From Bacteroidota bacterium (GTDB lineage Bacteria > Bacteroidota > Bacteroidia > Chitinophagales > Chitinophagaceae): DNA of 50,201 nt. The notes below the pieces were generated by a model that was not told the DNA's origin, did not search any database, and saw nothing but the letters and a program-made list of their open reading frames with translations. The stretch lies in contig VBAQ01000001.1 in NCBI GenBank assembly GCA_005883765.1, positions 1 to 50,201 of the forward strand, read 5' to 3'. The translations under genes were made by a program, and so were the position numbers. Position 1 is the first letter of the stretch. Each line of letters begins with the position of its first letter. Below are positions 8,078 to 16,714 of this stretch, in pieces.

Positions 8078-9208
8078 TTATCTATTTACAAATTCCAACA
8101 CCTTGTGAGAAATGTAATTTAACTGTTCTTCATCCAATTCAGTGTGCATGGGCAAAGAAATCACCCTTTCCGACAACCAATCCGTTACAGGTATGTCAAG
8201 GGAAGCAGTATTAAACTGTGAGAACATCTTTTGTCGATGACATGGCACCGGGTAATAGATCATGGACGGAATTTTTTTCTTTGCTAAAAATTTATGCAGT
8301 TCGTCGCGATCAACATTTTCCAGAATAATCGTATACTGGTGAAATACATGATTGCTGTAGGCGGCCCTGGACGGCGTTTTGATTTTTGTGCAGTGCTCAA
8401 AAGCATTATCGTAAAAATCGGCTGCTGCCCGGCGAGTCTCAATGTATTGATCAAGGTGCTTTAGTTTTTCATTGAGAACGGCAGCTTGTATGCTGTCAAG
8501 CCGGCTATTACAACCCACAACGTCATGATAGTACTTTTTGCTTTGGCCATGATTGACGATCATTTTCAGGTTTGCGGCCAGCTTCTCGTCGTTGGTGTAC
8601 AACGCTCCTCCATCTCCGAAAGCGCCCAAATTTTTTGAAGGATAAAAAGAAGTGGTACCAATGGTTCCAATAGTGCCTGTTTTCTTTTTGATTCCATTTG
8701 TAAAAATATAATCGGCGCCAATAGCCTGAGCATTGTCCTCAATCACGTGCAAATGGAATTCTCTCGCTATCGTCATGATCTCTTCCATATGCGCTGCCTG
8801 GCCATACAAGTGAACCGGCACAATTGCTTTTGTTTTCGACGTGATTGCATTCCGAATCGCAACGGGATCGATGCAAAAAGTTTGCGGGTCGACCTCTACA
8901 AACACCGGTGTGAGTTTTAGCAAAGCGATGACTTCAGTAGTGGCAATGTAGGTAAATGAAGGAGTGATCACCTCGTCGCCCGGTTGCAGTCTTAACGCCA
9001 TCATCGCCACCTGCAATGCGTCTGTTCCATTGGCGCAGGGAATCACATGTTTTACATCCAGGTATTTGGCGAGATTAATCGCAAATTCCTGAACAATTTT
9101 TCCGTTGATAAAAGCTGAGCTGTCAATCACCTCCCTGATAGCAAAATCTATTTCATTCTTTATTTTTTGATACTGCGTTTGCGTATCAACCATCTGGATG
9201 GGCTTCAT
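8078..9208 (-). CDS. DegT/DnrJ/EryC1/StrS family sugar aminotransferase
   Basis: A PLP enzyme that transfers an amino group to a keto-sugar nucleotide in polysaccharide or glycan synthesis. From the ATG at 9208 it starts MKPIQMVDTQTQYQKIKNEID, the usual start of this subfamily, and is 376 residues long. PCANGTDALQVAMMAL binds the cofactor phosphate, GDEVITPSFTY and VIEDNAQAIGADY are typical, and the PLP lysine sits in SFYPSKNLGAFGDGGAL at about residue 190. An ATG at 9238 would add ten residues and cannot be excluded. It is the first gene of the minus-strand nucleotide-sugar operon. A 3-amino or 4-amino sugar product is likely, but the substrate is unknown. Confidence 0.88.
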   Translation of the reverse strand: MKPIQMVDTQTQYQKIKNEIDFAIREVIDSSAFINGKIVQEFAINLAKYLDVKHVIPCANGTDALQVAMMALRLQPGDEVITPSFTYIATTEVIALLKLTPVFVEVDPQTFCIDPVAIRNAITSKTKAIVPVHLYGQAAHMEEIMTIAREFHLHVIEDNAQAIGADYIFTNGIKKKTGTIGTIGTTSFYPSKNLGAFGDGGALYTNDEKLAANLKMIVNHGQSKKYYHDVVGCNSRLDSIQAAVLNEKLKHLDQYIETRRAAADFYDNAFEHCTKIKTPSRAAYSNHVFHQYTIILENVDRDELHKFLAKKKIPSMIYYPVPCHRQKMFSQFNTASLDIPVTDWLSERVISLPMHTELDEEQLNYISHKVLEFVNR

Positions 9209-9296
9209 TCCTATTTCCCGCTTTAGTTTGTCGATCATTGGTCATTCAATCAGTAGTCTAAGGTGACGCTTCGACTTGCTGACTATTAGGAGCGGG

Positions 9297-9304
9297 CAAA
9301 AATA
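9297..9304 (-). promoter_or_regulatory. -7 box of the nucleotide-sugar operon
   Basis: On the minus strand these bases read TATTTTTG, a perfect TAnnTTTG box about 90 bases upstream of the degT start codon. No clear TTG lies at the usual distance upstream, so the call rests on the -7 box and its position ahead of the operon. Confidence 0.45.
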
Positions 9305-9328
9305 ATAAAATATGGGTAGGTTATAGGA

Positions 9329-10615
9329 TTGCTTTTATTTTTGTTCAAATCAGGAATCTTGGCTGTTTTCTTTTACAATATTTTTTTATGGTTGTACGTA
9401 ACTGGTGTTCGCATTGCCGCCGTATGGAATAGCAAAGCAAAAAAATGGCTAAAGGGAAGAAAGGGAATTTTTAATGACATCAGATCTGCTATTGACCCAA
9501 CGTCGGGTGTTATTTGGATTCATTGTTCCTCGCTGGGTGAATTCGAACAGGGTCGGCCAGTGATTGAAAAACTCAAAGAATTACGTCCAAACTTCAAATT
9601 CCTCGTTACTTTTTTTTCTCCCTCAGGCTACGAGGTAAAAAAAAATTACGCCGGAGCTGATCATATTTTTTACTTACCGATGGATTCGCGCAACAATGCC
9701 AAATCCTTCCTGGACCTGGTAAATCCTTCCCTTGCTATTTTTATCAAATATGACTATTGGTATTTTTATTTAAGTGAAATCAGAAAGAGAAAGACCAATT
9801 GTTTGTTGATTTCCGCGGTATTCAGAAATGATCAATTTTTTTTTAAATGGTATGGAAGCCTGCACCGAGCAATGCTTCGTTGCTTTACAAAGATATTTGT
9901 ACAGGATGCAGAATCGAAGGCATTATTGGAGACAATAAGTATTAATCATGCTACCATTTCCGGTGATACAAGATTTGATACAGTGAGTGACATTGCACAA
10001 AAATTTGAGCGCATTCCTGCTATTGAAAATTTTATTGGTACCGCAAGATGCATTGTTGCTGGAAGTACCTGGAAAGAGGATGAAGAGATGCTACAAAAAG
10101 CTTTCCTCGAACTAAGCGACAATGATATCAAATTGATCATTGCTCCTCATGAAATTCATCCCGCATCCCTGAATAATGTAAAAAAGCATTTTCCAGAGTC
10201 TGTCCGGTTTTCGGAGTTGTCCGGCATCGCGCAACAGAGGGCAAGCCCTGTTCTTATCATGGATAATATAGGTATGCTTTCGCGGTTATACAAGTATGGC
10301 GATATCGCCTATGTAGGAGGTGGGTTTACAAGAGACGGCGTTCACAATGTCCTCGAAGCAGCGGTTTATGCAAAGCCGGTTGTGTTCGGGCGCAATTACA
10401 AAAAGTACCAAGAGGCGATCGATCTGCTGGATCATGAGGGCGCCAAAACTTTTTCAGACAGCGAAGAATTATATCAAATCCTTAGCACACTGCTCAATGA
10501 TGAAGATGATTATCGCCTGAAATGCCAGGCATCAAGAACATATGTAGAAAAAAATGTGGGTGCAACACAAAAAATTCTCAACTACATTGAGGAAAACCGC
10601 CTTTTAACGAGCTGA
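9329..10615 (+). CDS. waaA: 3-deoxy-D-manno-octulosonic acid (Kdo) transferase
   Basis: An inner-membrane glycosyltransferase that adds Kdo from CMP-Kdo to the lipid A precursor, the first core step of LPS. An N-terminal hydrophobic segment with FFYNIFLWLYVTGVRIAAVW is followed by WIHCSSLGEFEQGRPVIEKL (the family's SxGE motif) and VTFFSPSGYE. The C-terminal GT-B lobe has VAGSTWKEDEE, IIAPHEIH and AYVGGGFTRDGVHNVLEAAVYAKPVVFG. The length, 428 residues, is normal. There is no in-frame ATG near the start. The reading frame opens with TTG at 9329; a TTG at 9359, preceded by AGGA at a reasonable distance, is an equally good or better start and gives 418 residues. Confidence 0.92.
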   Translation: MLLFLFKSGILAVFFYNIFLWLYVTGVRIAAVWNSKAKKWLKGRKGIFNDIRSAIDPTSGVIWIHCSSLGEFEQGRPVIEKLKELRPNFKFLVTFFSPSGYEVKKNYAGADHIFYLPMDSRNNAKSFLDLVNPSLAIFIKYDYWYFYLSEIRKRKTNCLLISAVFRNDQFFFKWYGSLHRAMLRCFTKIFVQDAESKALLETISINHATISGDTRFDTVSDIAQKFERIPAIENFIGTARCIVAGSTWKEDEEMLQKAFLELSDNDIKLIIAPHEIHPASLNNVKKHFPESVRFSELSGIAQQRASPVLIMDNIGMLSRLYKYGDIAYVGGGFTRDGVHNVLEAAVYAKPVVFGRNYKKYQEAIDLLDHEGAKTFSDSEELYQILSTLLNDEDDYRLKCQASRTYVEKNVGATQKILNYIEENRLLTS

Positions 10616-11280
10616 TAAAAATGTCTTACAATCTCGCTGTCCTTGTCCCAGCCCAACTTTACGATTAATTCCCTGTTGATCCAGTACTCTGCCTCGGGAA
10701 ATATATGAAAGCTGTTAATTGTCTTTATGCTTCTTTCATACATGGGCTCGTCACCACGGAAGAGATCGTTAATAAAAACAAAACGATCATTAATACCGAT
10801 CGCTTTGCGAAGATCTTTTATGGGTTCATGTTTTAATACTTCCACTACCTCGGTCCTGTCCTGTTTCAATCGATCATTCAATGATTCATTTTGCATGCTC
10901 ACCATCTCATTGATCTCTTTAACACCGTGTTGATGGGACAGCGTCGGGATCTCAAAGAATGGATCAAACAAAAGGTTTGATTGGTCTGTTTTTTTTGATG
11001 AGGCCCTGCTTCGTGAGTAGGAGGGCTCTTCTTCCGCTACCACGGAATACCTTTCAACTTTGACCGCCGGTGTCTCACTGACTTCCTGAGTGACGGAAAT
11101 ATTTACAGTTTTCGGAAGCATTACAGCCACTTTTGAAGTACCCAGGGTGTGGTTTCCACTCACCTGCAACTGGTATAGTTCATTCTGGAGCATTTGGACT
11201 GTGAGCAGTAATTGAGAAGGGCTTGCATTTTGGTCAGCTTGTTCTCTTAACTTGCCGATCAGGATCTGGATTCGTTCCAT
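10582..11280 (-). CDS. Conserved hypothetical protein, Bacteroidota-type
   Basis: A 232-residue soluble protein without signal peptide or membrane segment. The N-terminus (1-40) is amphipathic and probably helical (MERIQILIGKLREQ...). The middle (50-100) is low-complexity and rich in Ser, Glu and Val. The C-terminal 100 residues look like a folded domain, with DLRKAIGINDRFVFINDLF, GDEPMYERSIKTIN and FPEAEYWINRELIVKLGW. This block resembles a C-terminal domain I associate with uncharacterised Bacteroidota proteins; no function is known to me. The 3' end overlaps the 3' end of the convergent waaA gene by 34 bases. Confidence 0.8.
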   Translation of the reverse strand: MERIQILIGKLREQADQNASPSQLLLTVQMLQNELYQLQVSGNHTLGTSKVAVMLPKTVNISVTQEVSETPAVKVERYSVVAEEEPSYSRSRASSKKTDQSNLLFDPFFEIPTLSHQHGVKEINEMVSMQNESLNDRLKQDRTEVVEVLKHEPIKDLRKAIGINDRFVFINDLFRGDEPMYERSIKTINSFHIFPEAEYWINRELIVKLGWDKDSEIVRHFYQLVKRRFSSM

Positions 11281-11471
11281 TGATTTAATTATTTTTGAAT
11301 TGCTGACTAAAATAATTTAAGGATTTACGCATTGCCAGGGCCAACAGAAATTATGAGCATTCGGGAAAACCTTGCAGTTAATCCTTTGTGTGTGTCGAAA
11401 ATCAGCGTTTTAAAGTTACAAACTGTTTGCCAATAAAGTCAGTGTGAATAAGTCGGGGAATTAATTTAACA

Positions 11472-12044
11472 ATGTTTATTGAACCACATATAAGAGGTGA
11501 GCGCAGGGGTTGGATCGAGGTTGTGTGCGGCTCCATGTTCTCAGGAAAAACGGAAGAACTAATACGTCGCTTAAAGCGGGCAAAAATTGCCAATTTGAAG
11601 GTTGAAATTTTCAAACCGGCTATCGATCTACGATATGATGAAGTGAAGATCGTATCGCATGATACAAACGCGATTCAATCGACTCCTATTGATAATTCTC
11701 AAAAAATTCTTTTGCTGGGCCAGGATGTGGATGTAATTGGTATCGATGAGGCGCAGTTTTTTGACGAGGAGTTACCGAGGGTTTGTGATGCACTTGCCTT
11801 GCGAGGCATTCGGGTTATCGTCGCGGGTCTGGACATGGATTACCTCGGAAATCCTTTTGGGCCCATGCCAAACCTGATAGCAAAAGCGGATTACGTGACG
11901 AAGGTCCACGCAATTTGCGTGAAATGCGGCAACATCGCTAACTATTCTTACCGCAAAGTGCCTAACGACGACCAGGTAATGCTCGGCGAGCTGGACGTCT
12001 ATGAACCACGGTGCCGCATCTGTTACAACGAAGGAATGACTTGA
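11472..12044 (+). CDS. tdk: Thymidine kinase
   Basis: Phosphorylates thymidine to dTMP with ATP in pyrimidine salvage. At 190 residues it is of the type II (TK1-like) family. The P-loop is [15 protein letters not shown] at about residues 21-35. [14 protein letters not shown] carries the Walker-B-like DEAQ motif and [19 protein letters not shown] the lasso region. Four zinc-binding cysteines lie in two pairs, CVKCGN and PRCRICY. All key residues are present. The stop codon overlaps the probable TTG start of ccmB, so the two genes are likely translationally coupled. Confidence 0.95.
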   Translation: MFIEPHIRGERRGWIEVVCGSMFSGKTEELIRRLKRAKIANLKVEIFKPAIDLRYDEVKIVSHDTNAIQSTPIDNSQKILLLGQDVDVIGIDEAQFFDEELPRVCDALALRGIRVIVAGLDMDYLGNPFGPMPNLIAKADYVTKVHAICVKCGNIANYSYRKVPNDDQVMLGELDVYEPRCRICYNEGMT

Positions 12045-12697
12045 AATCGCTCCGCCATATATTTACCCTTTTTAAAAAAGACCTGTTGCTTGAGATCAGG
12101 CAGCAGTATAGTTTTTATGGCGTGCTTTTATACATTGCTGCCACGATTTTTGTTCTGTACATGGCGCTCGAGTCACCGGAGAGCAATGTGTGGAATGGGT
12201 TGTTTTGGGTGATCCAGCTTTTTATTTCGATTAACGCCGTTGCTAAAAGTTTTTTGCAGGAAAGCCGCGGGAGGATGCTCTATTTTTATTCCATTGCCGG
12301 TCCCAGGGATTTCGTTTTAGCCAAACTGCTTTTTAATTCGCTGTTGATGCTGCTGATGAGCTTACTTAGCCTTGCCTTATTTAGTTTGTTCCTCGGTAAT
12401 CCCGGCGTAAAGGCAGCTGCATTCGTCGGACTTGTACTGCTAGGTGGCTGGAGCTTGAGCCTAGTATTCACATTTTTAGCGGCCATTGCTGCGAAGGCGC
12501 AACAAAATGCAGCCATTATGGCCATACTTGGTTTTCCAATTATCATTCCGCAATTATTATTGTTGATGCGATTGTCCAACGCGGCCTTCACGGAAAATGC
12601 AAATATTCCGATTGCAACTGTTTTGTTATTAGTCGCCCTTGATGCCATGGTCATATTGCTCGCTGTTATTCTTTTTCCGTTTCTATGGAAGGACTGA
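12041..12697 (+). CDS. ccmB: Heme exporter protein CcmB
   Basis: A membrane subunit of the CcmABCD heme-handling complex for c-type cytochrome maturation. The 218-residue protein starts [25 protein letters not shown], a cytoplasmic N-terminus of the CcmB family, and has about six hydrophobic segments. [20 protein letters not shown] is the typical family loop. The chosen start is a TTG at 12041 that overlaps the tdk stop codon as TTGA. An upstream ATG at 12011 lies inside tdk and gives an N-terminus without family resemblance. No ccmA ATPase gene is in the window. ccmC follows after a 149-base space holding heptanucleotide repeats and a promoter-like box. Confidence 0.88.
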   Translation: MKSLRHIFTLFKKDLLLEIRQQYSFYGVLLYIAATIFVLYMALESPESNVWNGLFWVIQLFISINAVAKSFLQESRGRMLYFYSIAGPRDFVLAKLLFNSLLMLLMSLLSLALFSLFLGNPGVKAAAFVGLVLLGGWSLSLVFTFLAAIAAKAQQNAAIMAILGFPIIIPQLLLLMRLSNAAFTENANIPIATVLLLVALDAMVILLAVILFPFLWKD

Positions 12698-12763
12698 AAT
12701 GCGAACCGCTGAAAGTTAACTCCTACGTCCTACTTCATACTTCATACATCTTACTTCGCATTT
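12697..12763 (+). repeat. Heptanucleotide repeat array in the ccmB-ccmC gap
   Basis: Six consecutive degenerate 7-base units run from 12718 to 12759 with consensus near ACTTCAT (two exact copies at 12732 and 12739). A 9-base exact inverted repeat encloses them: AAATGCGAA at 12697-12705 is complementary to TTCGCATTT at 12755-12763. The left arm overlaps the last base of the ccmB stop codon. Confidence 0.75.
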
Positions 12764-12775
12764 ACCCTTTTCCCT

Positions 12776-12783
12776 TATTTTTG
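12776..12783 (+). promoter_or_regulatory. -7 box upstream of ccmC
   Basis: TATTTTTG, a perfect match to TAnnTTTG, about 64 bases ahead of the ccmC start. There is no clear TTG at the expected upstream distance. It may give ccmC and ccmD a promoter separate from tdk-ccmB. Confidence 0.5.
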
Positions 12784-12846
12784 CTCCACTTTTTTAAAAT
12801 GATTGCTGGCTTGTCTTTGGTCAGCAATGGCTGTGCGCAAAAATGT

Positions 12847-13542
12847 ATGCATAAATCGTGGTGGAAAATATTGTGTGTCGTATTACTATTCTACACTTTC
12901 ATAGCTGGTTTTTTAATGGATGTTCCACGGTTGCCGGCCTTATCGGAAACGATTCGCAATCTTTACTTTCATGTCTGCATGTGGTTTTGCATGATGATCC
13001 TTTTCACAGCGTCAGTTGTGTATGCGATCAGGTATCTGCGCACCAATAAATTGGTGGATGATATCTACAGTCGGCAGTTTGCCGCGGTGGGCATTGTATT
13101 CGGTGTGCTTGGTTACGCAACGGGCGCTATCTGGATGAGCTACACCTGGGCTGATCCCAACAATAGCTCTTTTCAATCATTCAGCGCGGTGGCACGCGAG
13201 CCCAAACTCATCGGTGCCGCCATAGCCTTGTTGATTTATTTTGCTTACATGGTTCTTCGTGATTCTATTTCCGATATCGACAAGCGTGCAAGAATAACCG
13301 CCGTGTATAACATCTTTGCTTATGCTCTTCTTTTCCCCACCATTTGGATCATTCCCAGAATATTGCCGAGCCTTCACCCAGGAGGTCAGAACGGAAATCC
13401 AGCATTGGATTTTAAAGACATTGACAACCGCATGAGAATGGTATTTTATCCCGCGGTCATTGCATGGACCTTACTGGGAGTCTGGATCACTTCTTTAAAA
13501 ATTCGTTTAAGCCTGCTAAAGGAAAAAAGACTGCTTCAATGA
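12847..13542 (+). CDS. ccmC: Cytochrome c biogenesis protein CcmC (heme exporter C)
   Basis: A polytopic membrane protein of the heme-handling superfamily, 231 residues, with about six hydrophobic segments. After MHKSWWKILCVVLLFYT come NLYFHVCMWFCMMILF (histidine in the usual position), FGVLGYATGAIWMSYTWADPN, IGAAIALLIYFAYMVLR and DNRMRMVFYPAVIAWTLLGVW, matching Bacteroidota CcmC. The reading frame is open back to 12685, but that part is the repeat-containing gap, so the ATG at 12847 is chosen; 12799 is an alternative. The periplasmic loop after TWADPN lacks the expected tryptophan-rich WGxWWxxD signature. The stop overlaps the next gene as ATGA. Confidence 0.85.
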   Translation: MHKSWWKILCVVLLFYTFIAGFLMDVPRLPALSETIRNLYFHVCMWFCMMILFTASVVYAIRYLRTNKLVDDIYSRQFAAVGIVFGVLGYATGAIWMSYTWADPNNSSFQSFSAVAREPKLIGAAIALLIYFAYMVLRDSISDIDKRARITAVYNIFAYALLFPTIWIIPRILPSLHPGGQNGNPALDFKDIDNRMRMVFYPAVIAWTLLGVWITSLKIRLSLLKEKRLLQ

Positions 13543-13760
13543 GAAAAATGAAATTTTTATTCGTGGTGGTTACCTTGCTTTTGTCAGCGACGATTGGTTA
13601 TGCGCAAGATGAAACAAACAAAGTTGATATGGCCGATACTATGCGTAGCAATGGTAGAATTTATGTTGTGGTGGCGGTTGTCGTCCTGATCTTGATTGGC
13701 CTGATCCTGTATCTCGTAAGATTGGATAGAAAAATAACTAAGATGGAAAGGGAAAAATAG
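13539..13760 (+). CDS. CcmD-like small membrane protein
   Basis: A 73-residue protein whose ATG overlaps the ccmC stop codon, showing translational coupling. The N-terminus MRKMKFLFVVVTLLLSATIGYAQ is a signal peptide with a plausible cleavage after YAQ. A short acidic segment and a single transmembrane helix follow (IYVVVAVVVLILIGLILYLV, about residues 42-61), then a charged cytoplasmic tail LDRKITKMEREK. Size, topology and position after ccmC fit the CcmD family, which in Bacteroidota carries a signal peptide. Its expected role is to help release heme-loaded CcmE. No ccmE or ccmF follows; the next gene is glutamate dehydrogenase. Confidence 0.78.
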   Translation: MRKMKFLFVVVTLLLSATIGYAQDETNKVDMADTMRSNGRIYVVVAVVVLILIGLILYLVRLDRKITKMEREK

Positions 13761-13839
13761 ATGAACCTTAAATAAAAAAAAACATTTATTAACCTTCCTA
13801 ACTCCCAATTGAGGTGGAGATGGGGGCAAAATCAATCTC

Positions 13840-15258
13840 ATGTCAGAGAAGCATTATAGTTTTTTTGGGAACGTCAATAAAACGTTTGATAAAGCGGCAG
13901 CTTTTACAAAATGGGATCCGGGGGTCCTGGAGCAAATAAAAGAATGCAATGCTGTTTATCAAATGAAGTTCCCGGTAAAAATGGACGATGGCCGAATTGA
14001 GGTGATCGAAGCGTACCGGGTTCAGCATTCGCAACACAAAACGCCGTGTAAAGGAGGAATTCGCTTTGCAGCAGAAGTTAACCAGGATGAAGTAATGGCA
14101 TTGGCTGCATTGATGACTTATAAATGTGCCATCGTCAATGTTCCTTTTGGTGGTGGCAAAGGTGGAATTAAAGTAGATCCCAAAAAATATTCGGCTTACG
14201 AGTTGGAGAAAATTACACGCCGCTACACGGCAGAGTTGATCAAGAAAAACTTTATCGGTCCGGGCACTGATGTCCCGGCGCCTGATTATGGAACCGGTGA
14301 AAGAGAGATGTCATGGATATTGGATACGTATTCCAGCTTACGGCCAGGAGAAATTGATTCGGCAGGTTGCGTAACGGGTAAGCCGGTGACACAGGGAGGC
14401 GTTCGTGGCCGCCGGGAAGCTACGGGACTTGGAGTATTTTTTGGCTTGCGCCAGGTTTGCAATATGCCTGAAATGATGAAGAAGGCGGGACTGAGCCCGG
14501 GTGTTGAAGGCAAACGGGTGGTCGTGCAAGGGTTGGGAAATGTGGGTTATCATACCGCAAAATTTTTCCAGGACGCCGGGGCAAAGATTATCGGGCTTGC
14601 CGAATACGAGGGAGCGATTTACAACGAAGAAGGCCTGGATGTAGATGAAGTTTTTCAAAACCGAAGAAAAACGGGGACGATATTAAACTTTCCTGGCGCC
14701 AAAAATTTTGCAAAGAACACGGATGCTTTGGAAATGGATTGTGAAATTCTAATTCCGGCGGCGTTGGAAAACGTGATCCATGAAGAGAATGCGCCAAAAG
14801 TAAAAGCAAAAATAATTGGTGAAGCCGCTAATGGTCCGCTAACGCCTGAGGCAGATGAAATATTTGCTCAGCGAGGAATGCTGGTAGTGCCGGATATGTA
14901 TTTGAATGCGGGTGGAGTAACGGTATCGTATTTCGAATGGCTGAAAAACCTTAGCCATGTGCGATATGGACGTATGGAAAAACGATTTACGGAAAATATG
15001 AATGCTCATATTATTGGGCAGATCGAATCGCTCAGCGGCAAAAAAATTGATTCTGAAGAAAAGGAATTTATCATGCACGGCGCAGATGAAGTGGACCTGG
15101 TTTATAGTGGTCTTGAAGAGACGATGATCACGGCCACCCGGGAAATTGTGGAGGTATGGAAAAGCAATCCGCAAATTCCTGACATGCGCACAGCAGCTTT
15201 TGTCGTAGCCATCGATAAAGTGGGGACCAGCTACGCCGAGCTCGGTATATTTCCCTAA
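13840..15258 (+). CDS. Glutamate dehydrogenase (Glu/Leu/Phe/Val dehydrogenase family)
   Basis: Catalyses the reversible oxidative deamination of glutamate to 2-oxoglutarate and ammonia. It is 472 residues long. [11 protein letters not shown] holds the first substrate-binding lysine, and [23 protein letters not shown] holds the catalytic lysine at about residues 105-115. [20 protein letters not shown] and [19 protein letters not shown] follow. The Rossmann domain has [16 protein letters not shown], and [16 protein letters not shown] is near residue 360. Co-enzyme specificity cannot be read safely. It is a single gene with a 79-base gap after the ccmD-like gene, so it may share that transcript or start its own. 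Confidence 0.92.
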   Translation: MSEKHYSFFGNVNKTFDKAAAFTKWDPGVLEQIKECNAVYQMKFPVKMDDGRIEVIEAYRVQHSQHKTPCKGGIRFAAEVNQDEVMALAALMTYKCAIVNVPFGGGKGGIKVDPKKYSAYELEKITRRYTAELIKKNFIGPGTDVPAPDYGTGEREMSWILDTYSSLRPGEIDSAGCVTGKPVTQGGVRGRREATGLGVFFGLRQVCNMPEMMKKAGLSPGVEGKRVVVQGLGNVGYHTAKFFQDAGAKIIGLAEYEGAIYNEEGLDVDEVFQNRRKTGTILNFPGAKNFAKNTDALEMDCEILIPAALENVIHEENAPKVKAKIIGEAANGPLTPEADEIFAQRGMLVVPDMYLNAGGVTVSYFEWLKNLSHVRYGRMEKRFTENMNAHIIGQIESLSGKKIDSEEKEFIMHGADEVDLVYSGLEETMITATREIVEVWKSNPQIPDMRTAAFVVAIDKVGTSYAELGIFP

Positions 15259-15330
15259 GCTAATATCGCGCATAGGACAACAACTCATTCGCCATCCGGG
15301 TAAGATTCCTCATTTATACAAAAATCATCT

Positions 15331-15358
15331 TTGACCTTTGCCAAAAATCCTACATTCG
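15331..15358 (+). promoter_or_regulatory. Promoter of the LolA-like gene
   Basis: TTG at 15331-15333, a 17-base spacer and TACATTCG at 15351-15358, one mismatch from TAnnTTTG. It lies about 20 bases ahead of the start codon at 15378. Confidence 0.45.
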
Positions 15359-15377
15359 TCTTCTTAAAAATCGTATC

Positions 15378-16085
15378 ATGAAAAAGATATTTTTTGGTTT
15401 GCTTGCTTTCGCCGTTTTGTCGGCCAGGGCACAAACTGCTGGTGAAATCGTTCAGAAATATGCCAATGCTATGGGCGGGTTGGAGAATTTTAATAAGATC
15501 AAAACGATCAAGATGAGTGGTACCGTTGCAACACAGGGAATGAATCTGCCAATAACTATACAAATTATTAATGGGAAAGCGATGAGATCAGATGTGGAAG
15601 TGATGGGCCAGTCGGTCACCAACGCATATAAAGATGGAAAAGGTTGGAAGATCAATCCTTTTGCCGGTGCCGCTTCTGCTACAGATGCCACTGCGACTGA
15701 GTTAAGTGATATGAAGAACCAGAGTTTTTTAGCCAATCAACTCATGGATTACAAAAGCCGCGGTAGTAAAGTCGAATTGGAGGGGCAAGAAGATATCAAT
15801 GGTTCGAAAGCATATAAGATCAAGCTCACGGATAGTGATAACAAAGTGACGATTTACGACATTGATCCAACTACGTTCCTGGCAGTAAAGGTTGTAGGCA
15901 AAAGAGATATCATGGGCCAGGAAACGGAAATTGAAACTTATTTAACGGAGCCAAAGGAATTTGGAGGAGTTAAATTCAATACTGCGATAACACAAAAGAT
16001 CGGCGGACAAACGTTCCAGGAAATTCATTTGGATAAGTTTGAGGTGAATGTGCCAATTGATGAAAAAATATTTGATAAGCAATAG
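15378..16085 (+). CDS. Exported LolA/LolB-like (outer membrane lipoprotein-sorting-like) protein
   Basis: A 235-residue exported protein. The signal peptide MKKIFFGLLAFAVLSARAQ ends at a typical A-x-A/Q site. The mature part opens TAGEIVQKYANAMGGLENFNKIKTIKMSGTV, the start of a class of LolA-like beta-rich periplasmic proteins in Bacteroidota. It then alternates beta strands, with LEGQEDINGSKAYKIKLTD, and ends with EIHLDKFEVNVPIDEKIFDK, also typical of the group. There is no lipobox cysteine, so it should be soluble in the periplasm. Binding of a lipid or lipoprotein is inferred from the fold only. A strong terminator follows 18 bases after the stop. Confidence 0.75.
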   Translation: MKKIFFGLLAFAVLSARAQTAGEIVQKYANAMGGLENFNKIKTIKMSGTVATQGMNLPITIQIINGKAMRSDVEVMGQSVTNAYKDGKGWKINPFAGAASATDATATELSDMKNQSFLANQLMDYKSRGSKVELEGQEDINGSKAYKIKLTDSDNKVTIYDIDPTTFLAVKVVGKRDIMGQETEIETYLTEPKEFGGVKFNTAITQKIGGQTFQEIHLDKFEVNVPIDEKIFDKQ

Positions 16086-16103
16086 TCTCTTTTGAAAAAT
16101 TTG

Positions 16104-16129
16104 ATCCCGCTTCGCGAGCGGGATTTTTT
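16104..16129 (+). terminator. Intrinsic terminator of the LolA-like gene
   Basis: ATCCCGC (16104-16110) pairs with GCGGGAT (16118-16124) around a 7-base loop; T residues follow directly from 16124 to 16129. Confidence 0.85.
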
Positions 16130-16216
16130 ATTTTAGGTCACGGGTATTCTTGTTATGTGCTCGCTCAAATATCTTCTAGTGGCATATTAATTGTGGGCAT
16201 GATAAAAAATGATGTT

Positions 16217-16714
16217 ATGCCAGAAAAGAAAACATTAGAAGCGGCCAGGCGCGACAAGCGTCAAGGCAAGGCCCCGAGCACACAGGCCGGTGAATTTGTA
16301 CGTGAAGAGATAGAGCACATCCGCAAGGGAAAACATGGAGCCAGGTCGGCAAAACAAGCGATCGCGATTGGTCTGTCAAAGGCCAGACGGGCGGGTGTGG
16401 AATTGAAACCACCTTCGAAAGGCCAGACCTCGGAAAAAACAAGAAGAAGTGCCGAGCAAGCCTATGAAAAAGGTCAGCGGCACGAACCTGTCTCCAGCAC
16501 ACGTTCAAGAGCAAGAGAAAAGGCATTAAGGCATGAATCAACCCGTTCTGCTTCTCACGCTGCCCTTTCGCGGCAAGCTCATTCAGCTGCCATGGAACGA
16601 TCCGCATCGGAACGTTCTGCAGCAGCGAGAAAGGCAGCAGAAACAAAAGGACCTCGTGAACGTTCGGAGGCAGCAGAAAAAGCAGCACGCACAAGAGCAA
16701 GAAGAGGCCATTAA
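16217..16714 (+). CDS. DUF6496 family basic protein
   Basis: A 165-residue, very basic, low-complexity protein rich in Ala, Arg, Lys, Ser and Glu. The N-terminal third has the DUF6496 pattern: TQAGEFVREEIEHIRKGKHGARSAKQAIAIGLSKARRAGV. The rest is a helical, histone-like tail of repeated RSA/KAA/RARE blocks ending KAARTRARRGH. No signal or membrane segment is seen. DNA or RNA binding is plausible from composition but not shown. An earlier in-frame ATG at 16199 would add six residues; MPEKKTLE is the more family-like start. The protein shares its basic composition with the SWIB protein encoded 1.7 kb downstream. Confidence 0.8.
   Translation: MPEKKTLEAARRDKRQGKAPSTQAGEFVREEIEHIRKGKHGARSAKQAIAIGLSKARRAGVELKPPSKGQTSEKTRRSAEQAYEKGQRHEPVSSTRSRAREKALRHESTRSASHAALSRQAHSAAMERSASERSAAARKAAETKGPRERSEAAEKAARTRARRGH

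Noticed and set aside
16215-16700. A 161-codon minus-strand frame opposite the DUF6496 gene.
   Set aside because: It is a leucine-rich mirror of the Lys/Arg/Glu/Ala codons of the sense gene, a usual artefact of low-complexity basic genes.
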